This document shows positions 16,752-27,107 of a stretch of 64,000 bases of DNA, one piece after another. Below the pieces are notes generated by a model. That model was given only the letters and a program-made list of their open reading frames with translations, did no database searches and had not been told where the DNA came from. The translations under genes and the position numbers were made by a program. Each line of letters begins with the position of its first letter. Position 1 is the first letter of the stretch. This DNA comes from CAVRQM01 sp964250775 (GTDB lineage: Bacteria > Pseudomonadota > Alphaproteobacteria > Acetobacterales > Acetobacteraceae): positions 1 to 64,000 of the forward strand of contig CAXUHK010000002.1 of the NCBI GenBank assembly GCA_964250775.1, read 5' to 3'.

Positions 16752-17990
16752 TCAATACGCCAGCGCGTGCAGGCCGGCGGCCAGCACGCGGATGCCGGCC
16801 ACGATGTCGGGAATGCTGGAGAACTCCTCCTGCGTGTGGCTGCGGCCGTCCTTGCTGCGCACGAAGATCATGGCGGGCTTGGCGATCCGCGCCATCTGCT
16901 GCGTGTCGTGCGCGGCGCCGCTGGCCATGGTCATGACCGGGACACCTTGCTCGCCGGCGGCGCGTCGCAGCGTGGAGACCAGCTCGGGATCGCTCACGCA
17001 CGGCTCGAACTCGAGCAGCACGCGCGAGGTGAGCGTGAGGCCGCGCCGGGCGGCGACCTCGCGCATCAGCGCGTCCTGCAACCGGTAGAGGTGCCGGCGC
17101 GCCGCCGGGTCCGGGTGACGGGAGTCGACGGTGAAGGTGACGGCGCGCGGGATCACCGCCGCCCCGTTCGGGTCGACGGCGACGCGCCCGATGGTCGTGA
17201 CCGCCGGGCGGCCGAGCCGGTGCGCGGTGTCGATCAGTCCGCTGGCGATCTCGGCGAAGCCGGCCATCGGGTCGTGCCGCAGGTCCATCGGGAAGGCGCC
17301 GGCGTGGTTCTGCACCCCGGTCAGCGTGACCTCGGTGTGCCGGATGCCGGTGATCGCGTCGACCACCGCCACCGGCAGGTCGGCTTGCTCCAGCCTCGGA
17401 CCCTGCGCGATGTGCAGGGCGACGACCGCCGCGATGTCGTGCCGGGCGGCGGTGGGGATCGCGGCGGGGTCGAGGCCCGCCTCGCGCATCGCCGCCGCCA
17501 TGGTCTCGCCGCCCCGGCCGACCAGCGCCTCGGCGTCGCCGGGGGCGACGGCGCCTACGACGGCGCGCGAGCCCCAGAAGTTGGCCGAGAAGCGGCTGCC
17601 TTCCTCCTCGCACAAGGCGAGCGCTTCCAATGTGCGCCTCGGCTGGCCGAACTGCCGCCTGAGTGCCCCGATCGCGACCAGGGCGGCGATGGCGCCCAGC
17701 GCCCCGTCGTAGCGGCCGCCAGGGCATTGCGTGTCGATGTGCGAGCCGGACACCACGGATGGCCCCGGCTCGCGCCCGGCCAAGCGGCCCCAGACGTTGC
17801 CCACCGCATCGCGCGACACGTCGAGCCCGCTCTCGGCGCACCATTGCGCGTAGCGATCCGCCGCGGCGACCCACTCGGGCGAGTACACCGTCCGCCACAC
17901 GCCGGTCTCGGCGTAGGCGCCGAACGCCCCAAGCTCCATGATCAGTCGCTCGACCTCGGCGGGGTCGATCGCGATCCGGGTGGCGCTCAT
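16752..17990 (-). CDS. N-carbamoyl-L-amino acid / allantoate-type amidohydrolase (M20 family)
   Basis: 412 residues. Metal ligands of the M20 hydantoinase/carbamoylase branch are visible: SGSHIDTQCPGGRYDG (His and Asp), LCEEEGSRF (Glu), HIAQGPRLEQ and SGAAHDTQQMA (His). A dimerisation domain sits between them. The family removes a carbamoyl group from ureido acids such as N-carbamoyl amino acids, ureidopropionate or allantoate, giving ammonia and CO2. This suits the product of ring opening by the upstream amidohydrolase or by HyuAB. The ATG at 17990 overlaps the preceding stop (ATGA). Confidence 0.9.
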   Translation of the reverse strand: MSATRIAIDPAEVERLIMELGAFGAYAETGVWRTVYSPEWVAAADRYAQWCAESGLDVSRDAVGNVWGRLAGREPGPSVVSGSHIDTQCPGGRYDGALGAIAALVAIGALRRQFGQPRRTLEALALCEEEGSRFSANFWGSRAVVGAVAPGDAEALVGRGGETMAAAMREAGLDPAAIPTAARHDIAAVVALHIAQGPRLEQADLPVAVVDAITGIRHTEVTLTGVQNHAGAFPMDLRHDPMAGFAEIASGLIDTAHRLGRPAVTTIGRVAVDPNGAAVIPRAVTFTVDSRHPDPAARRHLYRLQDALMREVAARRGLTLTSRVLLEFEPCVSDPELVSTLRRAAGEQGVPVMTMASGAAHDTQQMARIAKPAMIFVRSKDGRSHTQEEFSSIPDIVAGIRVLAAGLHALAY

Positions 17991-18880
17991 GGCATGGCTC
18001 CCCGATAGGCGACGATGCCGCTGCGCAGGTCGTGCCGTGGCGTCCAGGCGTGGTCCCGAGCGATGGCGGCGATGTCGAACCGGGTCTGCCGGTCGGGCAC
18101 GTCGTCCGAACCGGGAACCAGCCTGGCGCGCATCCCGGGCAGCGCGTCGGCCGCGATCCGCACGATCTCGGGCATGGTCAGCGCCTGGCCCGAACCGACG
18201 TTGTATTCGCGGCCGGACAGGCGCGGCGCTTCCAGCAGCGCGATCAACGCATCGGCCACGTCGTCGACGTAGACGTAATGGTAGACGAACGCCGGATCGT
18301 CCGGCAGCTCGGTTTCGACGTCGCGGGCGGCGTTGCGGATCAGCGCGTCGATGTGGCAGTTGGCGCGGCGGTACGGGCCGTAGACGCGGGCGATCCGCAG
18401 GCTCACCCCGTCGAGCCCGTACTCGGCCGCGAAGCCCTGGATCAACTGCTCGCAGGCGACCTTGCTGGCGCCGTAGACCGAGGTCGGCCGCAACGGCGTC
18501 GCCTCGGTGATGGCGGCCTCGCCCACGTCGCCATAGACGCTGATCGAGGAGCAGAACACGAAGCGGCGCATGGCGCGCCGCCGCGCCACGTCGAGCAGCA
18601 TCGCCGTGGCGTCGATGTTGGCGGCGACGATGCGCAGCGGCTCGCCCCGCGCCAGCATCGGCCCGGAGATCGCGCCGCAATGCACGATCGCCTCGATCCC
18701 TGCGTCGCGCGCCAGCGCATCCAGCGTCGTCGCGTCGTCGAGCGGAACCAGTTGCAAGCTGGGGTCGTCGCGCCCGAAGCTCGTGATGTCGGTGGCGGTG
18801 ACGACGTGCCCGCGCGCCGCCAAGGCAGGGCGCAGCGCCATCCCGACCAGGCCGGCCGCGCCAGTGAGCAGGATTTTCAC
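17987..18880 (-). CDS. NAD-dependent epimerase/dehydratase
   Basis: About 297 residues with an extended SDR fold: GAAGLVGMALRP at the N-terminus binds NAD(P), and SVYGASKVACEQ carries the Tyr-x3-Lys catalytic pair. The start is taken as GTG at 18880 because it overlaps the upstream SDR stop as GTGA. Members act on sugars or nucleotide-sugars, and some oxidise sugars at C1. In this operon it may handle a released sugar (inference). Confidence 0.85.
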   Translation of the reverse strand: MKILLTGAAGLVGMALRPALAARGHVVTATDITSFGRDDPSLQLVPLDDATTLDALARDAGIEAIVHCGAISGPMLARGEPLRIVAANIDATAMLLDVARRRAMRRFVFCSSISVYGDVGEAAITEATPLRPTSVYGASKVACEQLIQGFAAEYGLDGVSLRIARVYGPYRRANCHIDALIRNAARDVETELPDDPAFVYHYVYVDDVADALIALLEAPRLSGREYNVGSGQALTMPEIVRIAADALPGMRARLVPGSDDVPDRQTRFDIAAIARDHAWTPRHDLRSGIVAYRGAMP

Positions 18881-19617
18881 AGCGCCACCATCCCACCATC
18901 GATGCCGAGGTCGGCGCCGGCGATGAACGACGAGCCGGACGAGCACAGGAACAGGATCGCCTCCGACACCTCTTGCGGCTCGGCGAAGCGGCCGATCGGC
19001 GTCAGCGGCAGGAACGCCGCCCGCTGCGCCTCGGTCACGTCGCGCTGCAGCCCGGTCATCGTGGTGCCGGGCGAGACCGAGTTGATCTGGATGTTGCGGG
19101 CGGCGTACTGCACGCCCGCCTGCCGGGTCAGCGCCAGCACCGCGCCCTTGGACGCGCAATAGGCGGCGGCGTCGCGCAGGCCGATATGGGCGGCGGTCGA
19201 GGCGACGTTGACGATCTTGCCGGCGCCTCGCTGCAGCATCGCCGGCAGCACGTGCTTCATGCCGAGCCAGACGCCCTTGGCGTTGACGTCCATGATGCGG
19301 TCCCAGCCGTCCTCGTCCATGTCGATGGCGGTGTCGCCCGGGATCGCAATGCCGGCGTTGTTGACCAGCGCGTCGATGCTGCCCCATTCGCCCACCACGC
19401 GCCCGACCAGCGCCGCCCAGCCGCCAGCGTCGCGCACGTCCATGGTGTGCGCCAGCGCGCCGGCGCCGATGGCGGCGGCGGTCTCCTCGGCCCGGCGCAG
19501 GTCGAGGCAGACCACCAGCTTGGCGCCGGCCCGGCCGAAGCCGAGCGCCGCCGCGCGCCCGATGCCGTCTCCGGCCCCGGTCACGATCACCACCCTGCCG
19601 CTGAAATCGAGAGTCAT
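18877..19617 (-). CDS. Short-chain dehydrogenase/reductase (SDR)
   Basis: 246 residues, classical SDR. VTGAGDGIGRAAALG is the cofactor loop, LVNNAGIAIPG the NAG motif, and YCASKGAVLALTR the Tyr-x3-Lys site. GGMVAL closes the protein. It sits between the nucleoside-type importer genes and the epimerase gene, linked to the latter by a 4-base overlap, and is likely an NAD-dependent alcohol or sugar dehydrogenase of this pathway. Confidence 0.88.
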   Translation of the reverse strand: MTLDFSGRVVIVTGAGDGIGRAAALGFGRAGAKLVVCLDLRRAEETAAAIGAGALAHTMDVRDAGGWAALVGRVVGEWGSIDALVNNAGIAIPGDTAIDMDEDGWDRIMDVNAKGVWLGMKHVLPAMLQRGAGKIVNVASTAAHIGLRDAAAYCASKGAVLALTRQAGVQYAARNIQINSVSPGTTMTGLQRDVTEAQRAAFLPLTPIGRFAEPQEVSEAILFLCSSGSSFIAGADLGIDGGMVAL

Positions 19618-19630
19618 CGCGTGGCGTCCT

Positions 19631-20530
19631 TCAGGTTCCGAAATACTGCGCCCGGTGCCGCCCGCGCCGCAGCGTGGCGCGCACGCCGACGACCACCAGG
19701 GCCAACAGCGTGACCGCGTACGGGATCGCCGCCAGCAGTTGCGGCGCCGCCCCGGTGATCTGCGGCAGGCGGACCGACAGCGCGGTGGCGAGCCCGAACA
19801 GCACCGCCACCGCCGCGGTGCCGAACGGCCGGCCGCGGGCGAAGAAGATCGCAGCCAGCGCGATCAGGCCGCGTTCGTTGGTCATCCCGCGCGAGAACAG
19901 CGAGACGTAGTCGAGCGACAGGTAGCTGCCGGCGAGGCCGCAGAACACGCCGCTCAGCAGCATGGTCTGCAGCTTCAGCCGGCCAGTGGCGATGCCGGCG
20001 GCGGCGACCGCCTCCTCCGCCTCGCCGGTCATGCGCACCCGCAGGCCCCAGCGCGTGCGCGCCAGCACCCAGGCCACGACCGGCACCAGCGCGTAGGCGA
20101 GATAGACCAGCGGCGTGTGGCCGCTCAGCATCGGGCCGAGCCAGGGCAGCCGCAGCGGGGCGAAGGTCGGGATCGCGGAGGACTGGAACAGCCCGTCCTG
20201 ACCGAACACGCCCACCAGCAGCAGCGAGGTCAACCCGTAAGCGAGGAAGGTCACGGCGATGCCGGCGATGAAGATGTCGGCCTGGAGACGCAGGTGGAAC
20301 AGCGCCAGCACGCCGGCGAGCAGGGTGGCGCTGACGATCCCGGCGGCGACGCCGACCGCCAGGCTGCCCGACGCCCACGCGCCCCAGATCGCGGCGAAGG
20401 CGCCCACGGTCATGAAGCCGTCGAGGGCGATGTTGAGGATGCCGGCCTGGTAGGTGAGCAACCCGCCGAGCGCCGCGTAGACCAGGGGTGTGGCGATGCG
20501 CAGCGCCGAGAACGCCAGGTCCTGCCACAT
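19631..20530 (-). CDS. Nucleoside-type ABC permease (NupC/YufQ class)
   Basis: 299 residues, strongly hydrophobic with about eight membrane helices, in the BPD_transp_2 family. LVYAALGGLLTYQAGILNIALDGFM near the start (glycine-rich helix then N-IALDG) is typical of the second permease beside BMP/PnrA binding proteins. It forms the channel together with the next gene upstream. One base separates the two permease genes. Confidence 0.87.
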   Translation of the reverse strand: MWQDLAFSALRIATPLVYAALGGLLTYQAGILNIALDGFMTVGAFAAIWGAWASGSLAVGVAAGIVSATLLAGVLALFHLRLQADIFIAGIAVTFLAYGLTSLLLVGVFGQDGLFQSSAIPTFAPLRLPWLGPMLSGHTPLVYLAYALVPVVAWVLARTRWGLRVRMTGEAEEAVAAAGIATGRLKLQTMLLSGVFCGLAGSYLSLDYVSLFSRGMTNERGLIALAAIFFARGRPFGTAAVAVLFGLATALSVRLPQITGAAPQLLAAIPYAVTLLALVVVGVRATLRRGRHRAQYFGT

Positions 20531-20531
20531 C

Positions 20532-21573
20532 TCAGGTGCTCGGCACCGTGCGGCCGAGGGCGCGCGGCAGCCACCGGCGCCAGGCCACGCGCCGCGTCCA
20601 GGTGAAGCGCGCCGCCAGCAGCAGCACGATGGTGAACTGCATCACCTGCGCCAGGTACTTGCTGATCCCGGTCATCATCTGCAGCACGGCGCTGCCGCTG
20701 GCGAGCGCCCCAAACAGCAGCGCCGACAGTGCTACCCCGAACGGGTGGAAATCGGCCAGCATGGCGACAGCGATGCCGTCGAATCCGTAGCCCGGCGAGA
20801 AGTTGTCGTAGTAGGCGTGGTTGACGCCCAGCACCTCCTCGGCGCCGGCCAGCCCGGCGACGGCGCCGCTGGCCAGGAACACCAGCACCGAGTTGCCGCG
20901 CACGCCGACACCGGAATAATATGCGAAGCGCGGGTTGAGCCCGAGCATCCGCCACTCGAAGCCGCGCAGGGTGAAGCGGTCGAACAGCCACGCCGCCAGC
21001 AGCAGCGCCAGGCCGAGCAAGAATCCGACGTTGAGCTGCGAGAACATCGACAGTCCCGGCAGTTCGGCGCTGGGCAGGATGTCAGGCAGCTTATTGGTGG
21101 GACCGGGCGCCTTGAGCAGCCGCGCCGACACCCAGCCGGTCAGCAGCAGGGCGATCGGGTTCAGCATCAGGCAGGCGACCAGCTCGTTGACGCTGAGATA
21201 GGCACGCAACAGCCCCGGGATCGCCGCCCAAGCGGCCCCGCCCGCGGCGCCGGCGAGCAGGCACAGCGGCAGGTGCAACGGCCACGGCAGATGCGCCGCG
21301 CATCCGGCCAGGCCGGCGGCGAGTGCCCCCGTCAGCATCTGCCCCTCGACGCCGATGTTCCACAGGCCGGAGCGGAACGCCAGGGCCACCGCGAGGCCGG
21401 TGAACAGCAGCGGCGTGGTCATCTGCAGCGTCACCGCGACGTTGGCCCAGCCGTCGAGGCTGCCGTCCAGTAGCAGGCCGTAGACCTGCACCGGGTTCTG
21501 TCCCATCGCCGCGACCAGCGCCGCGCCGATCAGCGCCGCAATGGAAACCGCCAGCGCCGGACGGCCGAGCGCC

Positions 21574-21584
<11 letters not shown>
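20532..21584 (-). CDS. Nucleoside-type ABC permease (NupB/YufP class)
   Basis: About 350 residues in the BPD_transp_2 family with ten or so membrane helices. LAFRSGLWNIGVEGQML and GFDGIAVAMLADFHPFGVALSALLFG match the YufP-like permease of BMP importers. I prefer the ATG at 21584, which overlaps the ATPase gene end by 11 bases; a GTG at 21593 is possible. It pairs with the permease encoded at 19631-20530. Confidence 0.88.
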
Positions 21585-23138
<1,554 letters not shown>

Positions 23139-23142
23139 GCGC

Positions 23143-24195
23143 CTACTTCGCGTCGGCGATGGAGGTGGGTGTCGCGATCGGCGGCGTGCCCATCTGCTTG
23201 GCGCCGGGTTTCAGGTCGAAGTAGTTCGGCACCACGATCTCGCCCGCGATCACCTTGCGGCGCAGTTCGTTGGCTTGGTCCAGCACCGGCTGCGGGATCA
23301 GCCCGGCGTTGTACTGGTCCATCGCGAAATCCACGCCGCGCTCGGCGAGTCCGTACGATTTGACCGTCCCGCCCTTGAACGCGCCGTCGGCCACCGACTT
23401 GATCATGTCGAACGCCTGGTTGTCGACGCGCTTGACCATCGAGGTCAGCACCGAGCCGGGCGCCATGTAGTTCTGGTTGCTGTCGACGCCGATGGCGAGC
23501 GTGTGGCTCGACTTCGCGGCGTCGATCACCCCGGCGCTGGTGGCGCCGGCGACGGCGAACGTCACGTCGGCGCGCCGGCCGACCTCGGCCAGGGCGTACT
23601 CCTTGCCGGCGGCGGGGTCGGTGAAGGTGCCGGAGTAGGATTCGAGCACCTGGATGCCAGGCTTGGCCATCTGCGCCCCGTAATCGTAGCCGACGAAGAA
23701 GCGGTGGATGATCGGGATGTCCTTGCCGCCGACGAAGCCCAGCACGCCGGTCTTGGACACTTGGGCCGCGATGGCACCGACCAGGAACGAGCCTTCCCAG
23801 TCCTTGGTGACGCTGCTCTCGACGTTGGGCGCCACCGGGTCGGGGCCGACATCGACCAGGCCGAACGCCTGTTTCGGGAACAGCGCGGCCGCGGCCTGCA
23901 TCGGCTTGATCATGTCGAACGACGAGCCGACGACCAGGTCGAAACCCTGGCCCGCGGCGCGCACCAGGATCGGCTGGAAGTCGGCGATGGAGCGCGGCTG
24001 GATCACCACGTAGGCGATGCCAAGCTCGGCCTGCGCCCGCTTCATGCCGGTGTTCATCATGTCGTTGAACGAACGGTCGCCGAGGCCGGACTCCGACGTG
24101 ACCATCGCCACCCGCAGCTTCTTGCCGGCGGCGTGCGCCGCCACCGGGGCCGCGAGCAGCATCGCGAGGGCGAGGCGAGCAAGACATGACGGCAT
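23143..24195 (-). CDS. BMP/PnrA-family substrate-binding lipoprotein-like protein
   Basis: 350 residues. A signal peptide (LARLALAMLLAAPVAAHAAG, no lipobox Cys seen) is followed by the BMP domain: RVAMVTSESGLGDRSFND, VVGSSFDMIKPMQ, GSFLVGAIAAQ, GFVGGKDIPIIHRF and the aromatic site of the purine-nucleoside group. The family (PnrA, BmpA, RfuA and others) binds nucleosides or riboflavin. It feeds the ATPase and two permeases encoded just downstream. The operon suggests a nucleoside-like ligand. Confidence 0.9.
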   Translation of the reverse strand: MPSCLARLALAMLLAAPVAAHAAGKKLRVAMVTSESGLGDRSFNDMMNTGMKRAQAELGIAYVVIQPRSIADFQPILVRAAGQGFDLVVGSSFDMIKPMQAAAALFPKQAFGLVDVGPDPVAPNVESSVTKDWEGSFLVGAIAAQVSKTGVLGFVGGKDIPIIHRFFVGYDYGAQMAKPGIQVLESYSGTFTDPAAGKEYALAEVGRRADVTFAVAGATSAGVIDAAKSSHTLAIGVDSNQNYMAPGSVLTSMVKRVDNQAFDMIKSVADGAFKGGTVKSYGLAERGVDFAMDQYNAGLIPQPVLDQANELRRKVIAGEIVVPNYFDLKPGAKQMGTPPIATPTSIADAK

Positions 24196-24204
24196 CGTGA
24201 CCTC

Positions 24205-25026
24205 CTATTTGGGTTGGACGGCGCGAGACCGTTCGGCCGCCGCCGCCATGAAGCCGCGCACCCGCTCGGGATCGAGCCGGTCGAACGCGGTGCCGCTCGG
24301 CTTCAGCGCCGAACTGACGATCACGCCGTCGGCCGCCGCCGAGGCCTGCACGACGTTGCCGGCATCGACGCTGCCGCCGACCAGGATCGGCGCGCCATGT
24401 CCCGCGGCGCGGCCGATGGCGATGAAACGCAGCGTCTCCTCCCACGACCGGCCGGTGAGCACCACGCCGTCGGCGCCGCCCAGCGCCACCGCGTGATGGA
24501 TGTCCTCGGCCAGCCCGGCGCTGGCCAGCGGCAGGCCGGTGCGGTCGTGCAAATCGGCGAAGATGGCGGTGCGCCCGGCGCCCCAGAGCGTGCGCGCCCG
24601 CTGCGCCGCGAACGCCTGGCCGCCCTCAAGCCCGGCCGGAGTGACCATCGCGCCGACAAAGATCTTGATGCGCACGAAGTCGATGGGCGCCGCGGAAGCG
24701 ACGGCGAACATCGCTTCGGCGTCGTTCTCCAGGAAGTTGAGCCCGGTCGGCAGCCCGGTCTCGCGCGCGACCTCGGCGGCGATGCGGGTCATCCACGCGA
24801 CCTGCGGCGTCGCCACCCGCAGGCCCACCGGCAGGTCGCCCAGGTTCTGCACCATCACCGCATCGATGCCGTGCCGTGCGAGCAGGGCGGCGTTGTGCAG
24901 CGCCGCCTCCAGCACCGCGTCGATCGGCTCGCCGCGATGCCGGCTGCCGCCGGCCAGTGGCCCGAGTTGGACCATGCCGACCACCGGCTTGGCCCCGCCG
25001 CGCGCCTGTTCGAGCAGCAGGCCCAT
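24205..25026 (-). CDS. BtpA/SgcQ-family TIM-barrel protein
   Basis: 273 residues. VVGMVQLGPLAGGSRHRG opens the barrel. VQNLGDLPVG, GLNFLENDAEAMFA, DFVRIKIFVGAMVTPAG and FADLHDRTG follow in the order typical of BtpA/SgcQ. The cyanobacterial namesake affects photosystem I biogenesis, but bacterial SgcQ-type members lie in sugar operons. Here it is flanked by a SIS protein and a PfkB kinase and overlaps the SIS stop by one base, so a carbohydrate or nucleoside catabolic role is more likely. The reaction is not established. Confidence 0.85.
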   Translation of the reverse strand: MGLLLEQARGGAKPVVGMVQLGPLAGGSRHRGEPIDAVLEAALHNAALLARHGIDAVMVQNLGDLPVGLRVATPQVAWMTRIAAEVARETGLPTGLNFLENDAEAMFAVASAAPIDFVRIKIFVGAMVTPAGLEGGQAFAAQRARTLWGAGRTAIFADLHDRTGLPLASAGLAEDIHHAVALGGADGVVLTGRSWEETLRFIAIGRAAGHGAPILVGGSVDAGNVVQASAAADGVIVSSALKPSGTAFDRLDPERVRGFMAAAAERSRAVQPK

Positions 25027-26183
25027 CAGGCCGCCGTCCCGCTCGCCGCCTGCGACGAATCGAAGATCTGGCGGAAGTTCACCTCCTGCCGCTTCTTGTC
25101 GTTGAAGCCGAGGAAACTGCTGCCGCGCTGGTGGGCGATGTGGCAGGACAGGTACTCGAACGGCAGCTTGTAGACGAACGGGCTCAGCGTCTCGCGAACG
25201 CCCGAGGGCATCGGGTAGAACACGTCGGCCGCACGGCGCGCATCGCCGTCGTCCTCGGCGCCGATGATGTGGACCTGGCTGCCCATCTCGCGCGCCGCCC
25301 GCGCCTGCTCCAGCCCGCGCTCGCGCGAGCCGCCCGGCGGCAGCACGATGACGGTGTCGGTGTCGGGGCCGGTGATGAAGTACTGCTCGTGCGCCCACTC
25401 CTCGATCTGCGCGAACTGCGCCGGGTGCTGCAGCGCCTCGAACCATTTCGCCAGGCCGAAATACGCCGTGGCGTAGCTGGGGCCGCCACCCAGGATCACC
25501 GTCTTGCGCTCGGCGGTGAACCCGGAAGCGGCCTCGCGGCACAGCTCGGCCGTCGCTTCGTCCGCCGCCTGCATGTGGTCGGCGGTGGCGCGCAACTCGT
25601 CGACCAGCTCCGCGGACTTGGCGGCGTCGAGCGCGCCGACATGCTCGCCGAACGCGATCGAGGCGACATACAGCCCCAACATGCTGGCGGTGTAGGTGAC
25701 GGTGCCCGGCGTCACCAGCTTGCCGCCGTCCGGGGCGACCTTGATGTTGGGCGGCGCGTTGACGCGCAGCAGCGTCTCGGCGGCGCGCGCCAAATGGGTG
25801 TCGGCGCTCACGGTGACGCCGAAGGTCCAGGCGCCCCGCGCGCGGGCCAGCCGCACGCCCTCGATGGTGCGCGACACCGTGCCCGAGTTGGAGACGCCGA
25901 ACACGAACGAGTCGGCCGGCATGTCCTCGACCAAGTAGCGGGAGAACTCCAGCGCCTCGACCGCCTCGATCCACAGGCCGGTCGCCTTGGTCATGTAGGC
26001 GCGCGCCGCCATGGCCGCGCAATAGCTGTCGCCGCAGCCGATCAGGAAGCCGTGGCGCAGGCTACCGGGCGCGCGATCGCGCAGCGCCTCGCGCATGGCG
26101 CGCAGCGTCTCGTCTATGTTGGCCCGCACGAATGCCGGCTGCATCGCGATCTCTTTCAACATGATGGATTTCTCGGCGTCCAT
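25026..26183 (-). CDS. SIS-domain sugar-phosphate isomerase/deglycase (FrlB/AgaS-like)
   Basis: 385 residues with two SIS domains. GFLIGCGDSYCAAMAARAYM and FVFGVSNSGTVSRTIEGVRLAR form the first phosphosugar site. ILGGGPSYATAYFGLAKWFEAL and EEWAHEQYFITGPDTDTVI form the second. The architecture is that of the glutaminase-free GlmS isomerase half, as in FrlB, which splits phosphorylated sugar-amines. With the neighbouring PfkB kinase this recalls the frl type of kinase-deglycase pair, acting on an N-linked sugar (inference). Confidence 0.85.
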   Translation of the reverse strand: MDAEKSIMLKEIAMQPAFVRANIDETLRAMREALRDRAPGSLRHGFLIGCGDSYCAAMAARAYMTKATGLWIEAVEALEFSRYLVEDMPADSFVFGVSNSGTVSRTIEGVRLARARGAWTFGVTVSADTHLARAAETLLRVNAPPNIKVAPDGGKLVTPGTVTYTASMLGLYVASIAFGEHVGALDAAKSAELVDELRATADHMQAADEATAELCREAASGFTAERKTVILGGGPSYATAYFGLAKWFEALQHPAQFAQIEEWAHEQYFITGPDTDTVIVLPPGGSRERGLEQARAAREMGSQVHIIGAEDDGDARRAADVFYPMPSGVRETLSPFVYKLPFEYLSCHIAHQRGSSFLGFNDKKRQEVNFRQIFDSSQAASGTAA

Positions 26184-26198
26184 GTCGCGAACTCTCTC

Positions 26199-27107
26199 CT
26201 ACAAATCACGATGTTGGATGCGGTCGGCCAAAGCCGCAAGGCGGGAGGCGGCACCCGCCGGGGAGGCTTGGGCCAGCGCCTCCGGCCCGACCGCCTCGGT
26301 CGCGAACGAGGCCGACACGCTGCCCATCAGCGCCGCCTGCGTCGCGTCGTCGTGGCGGGCCAGGCCGACCAGGAAGCCGCCGCAGAAGGCGTCGCCGGCG
26401 CCGGTGGCGTCGGCCACCTCGCGCGCGACCGGCGGCACCAGCAGCATCGCCGCGTCGCCCGCGCGATGCAGCAGGACGCCGTCGGCGCCGAGCTTCAAGG
26501 CGATGATCGGCGTGTCGGGGCCGAGATCGCGCAGGCGGCGCATCGCCTCCGTTGGCGCCGCGTGCGGGAACAGCGCCCCGGCGTCCTGGCGGCTGGGCAG
26601 GAACGCCGCGACCCGCAGCAAAAGACTGCGGATTTCGGCGCGCGACAACTCGGCGATGCGGCGGTCGTCGGGATCGACGGTGATCGCGCGGGCGCCACGG
26701 TCGCGCAACGCGGCAGTGAACTCGGCTTGGCGACCCCACGGCAGCGGCGCCAGGTGGCAGTACTCGACCGCTCCGGCCCGCAGGTCGGACGGTTCGGGGC
26801 AGAACTCCAGCCAGTTGCCGGTCGCGCGGCGGAACACGAACTGCCGCGAGCCGTCCTCCTCGTACAGGCCCCAGTTGCGCAAGGTGACACTGTGGCGGCG
26901 CGCGCCGCTGGTCTCGACACGTCCGCGCAACGCCTCCAGCGGGTAGTCCGGCCCGTGCACCGCGAGCAGGTCGGGGCGCTCGCCCCACACCGCCATGCCG
27001 AGCGCCGCGTAGACCGAGTTGCCGCCTGGAACGCGCCACAGCGTCTCGCCGTCGGGGAACACCAGGTCGTCGATCGACATGTTCCCGACCGACAGGTAGG
27101 ACGTCAT
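26199..27107 (-). CDS. PfkB-family carbohydrate kinase
   Basis: 302 residues of the ribokinase fold. The C-terminal signature DATGAGDAFCGGFLVGLAR carries the catalytic Asp and the anion hole. The N-terminus GNMSIDDLVFPDG and GGNSVYAALGMAVWG fit sugar binding. It should phosphorylate a sugar or nucleoside before the SIS protein acts. The ATG overlaps the monooxygenase stop (ATGA). Confidence 0.88.
   Translation of the reverse strand: MTSYLSVGNMSIDDLVFPDGETLWRVPGGNSVYAALGMAVWGERPDLLAVHGPDYPLEALRGRVETSGARRHSVTLRNWGLYEEDGSRQFVFRRATGNWLEFCPEPSDLRAGAVEYCHLAPLPWGRQAEFTAALRDRGARAITVDPDDRRIAELSRAEIRSLLLRVAAFLPSRQDAGALFPHAAPTEAMRRLRDLGPDTPIIALKLGADGVLLHRAGDAAMLLVPPVAREVADATGAGDAFCGGFLVGLARHDDATQAALMGSVSASFATEAVGPEALAQASPAGAASRLAALADRIQHRDL

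Noticed and set aside
24205..25026. BtpA as a photosystem I assembly factor linked to the reaction-centre genes
   Set aside because: The organism has a type-II centre, the gene is 13 kb away inside a catabolic operon, and the BtpA/SgcQ family is common in sugar clusters.
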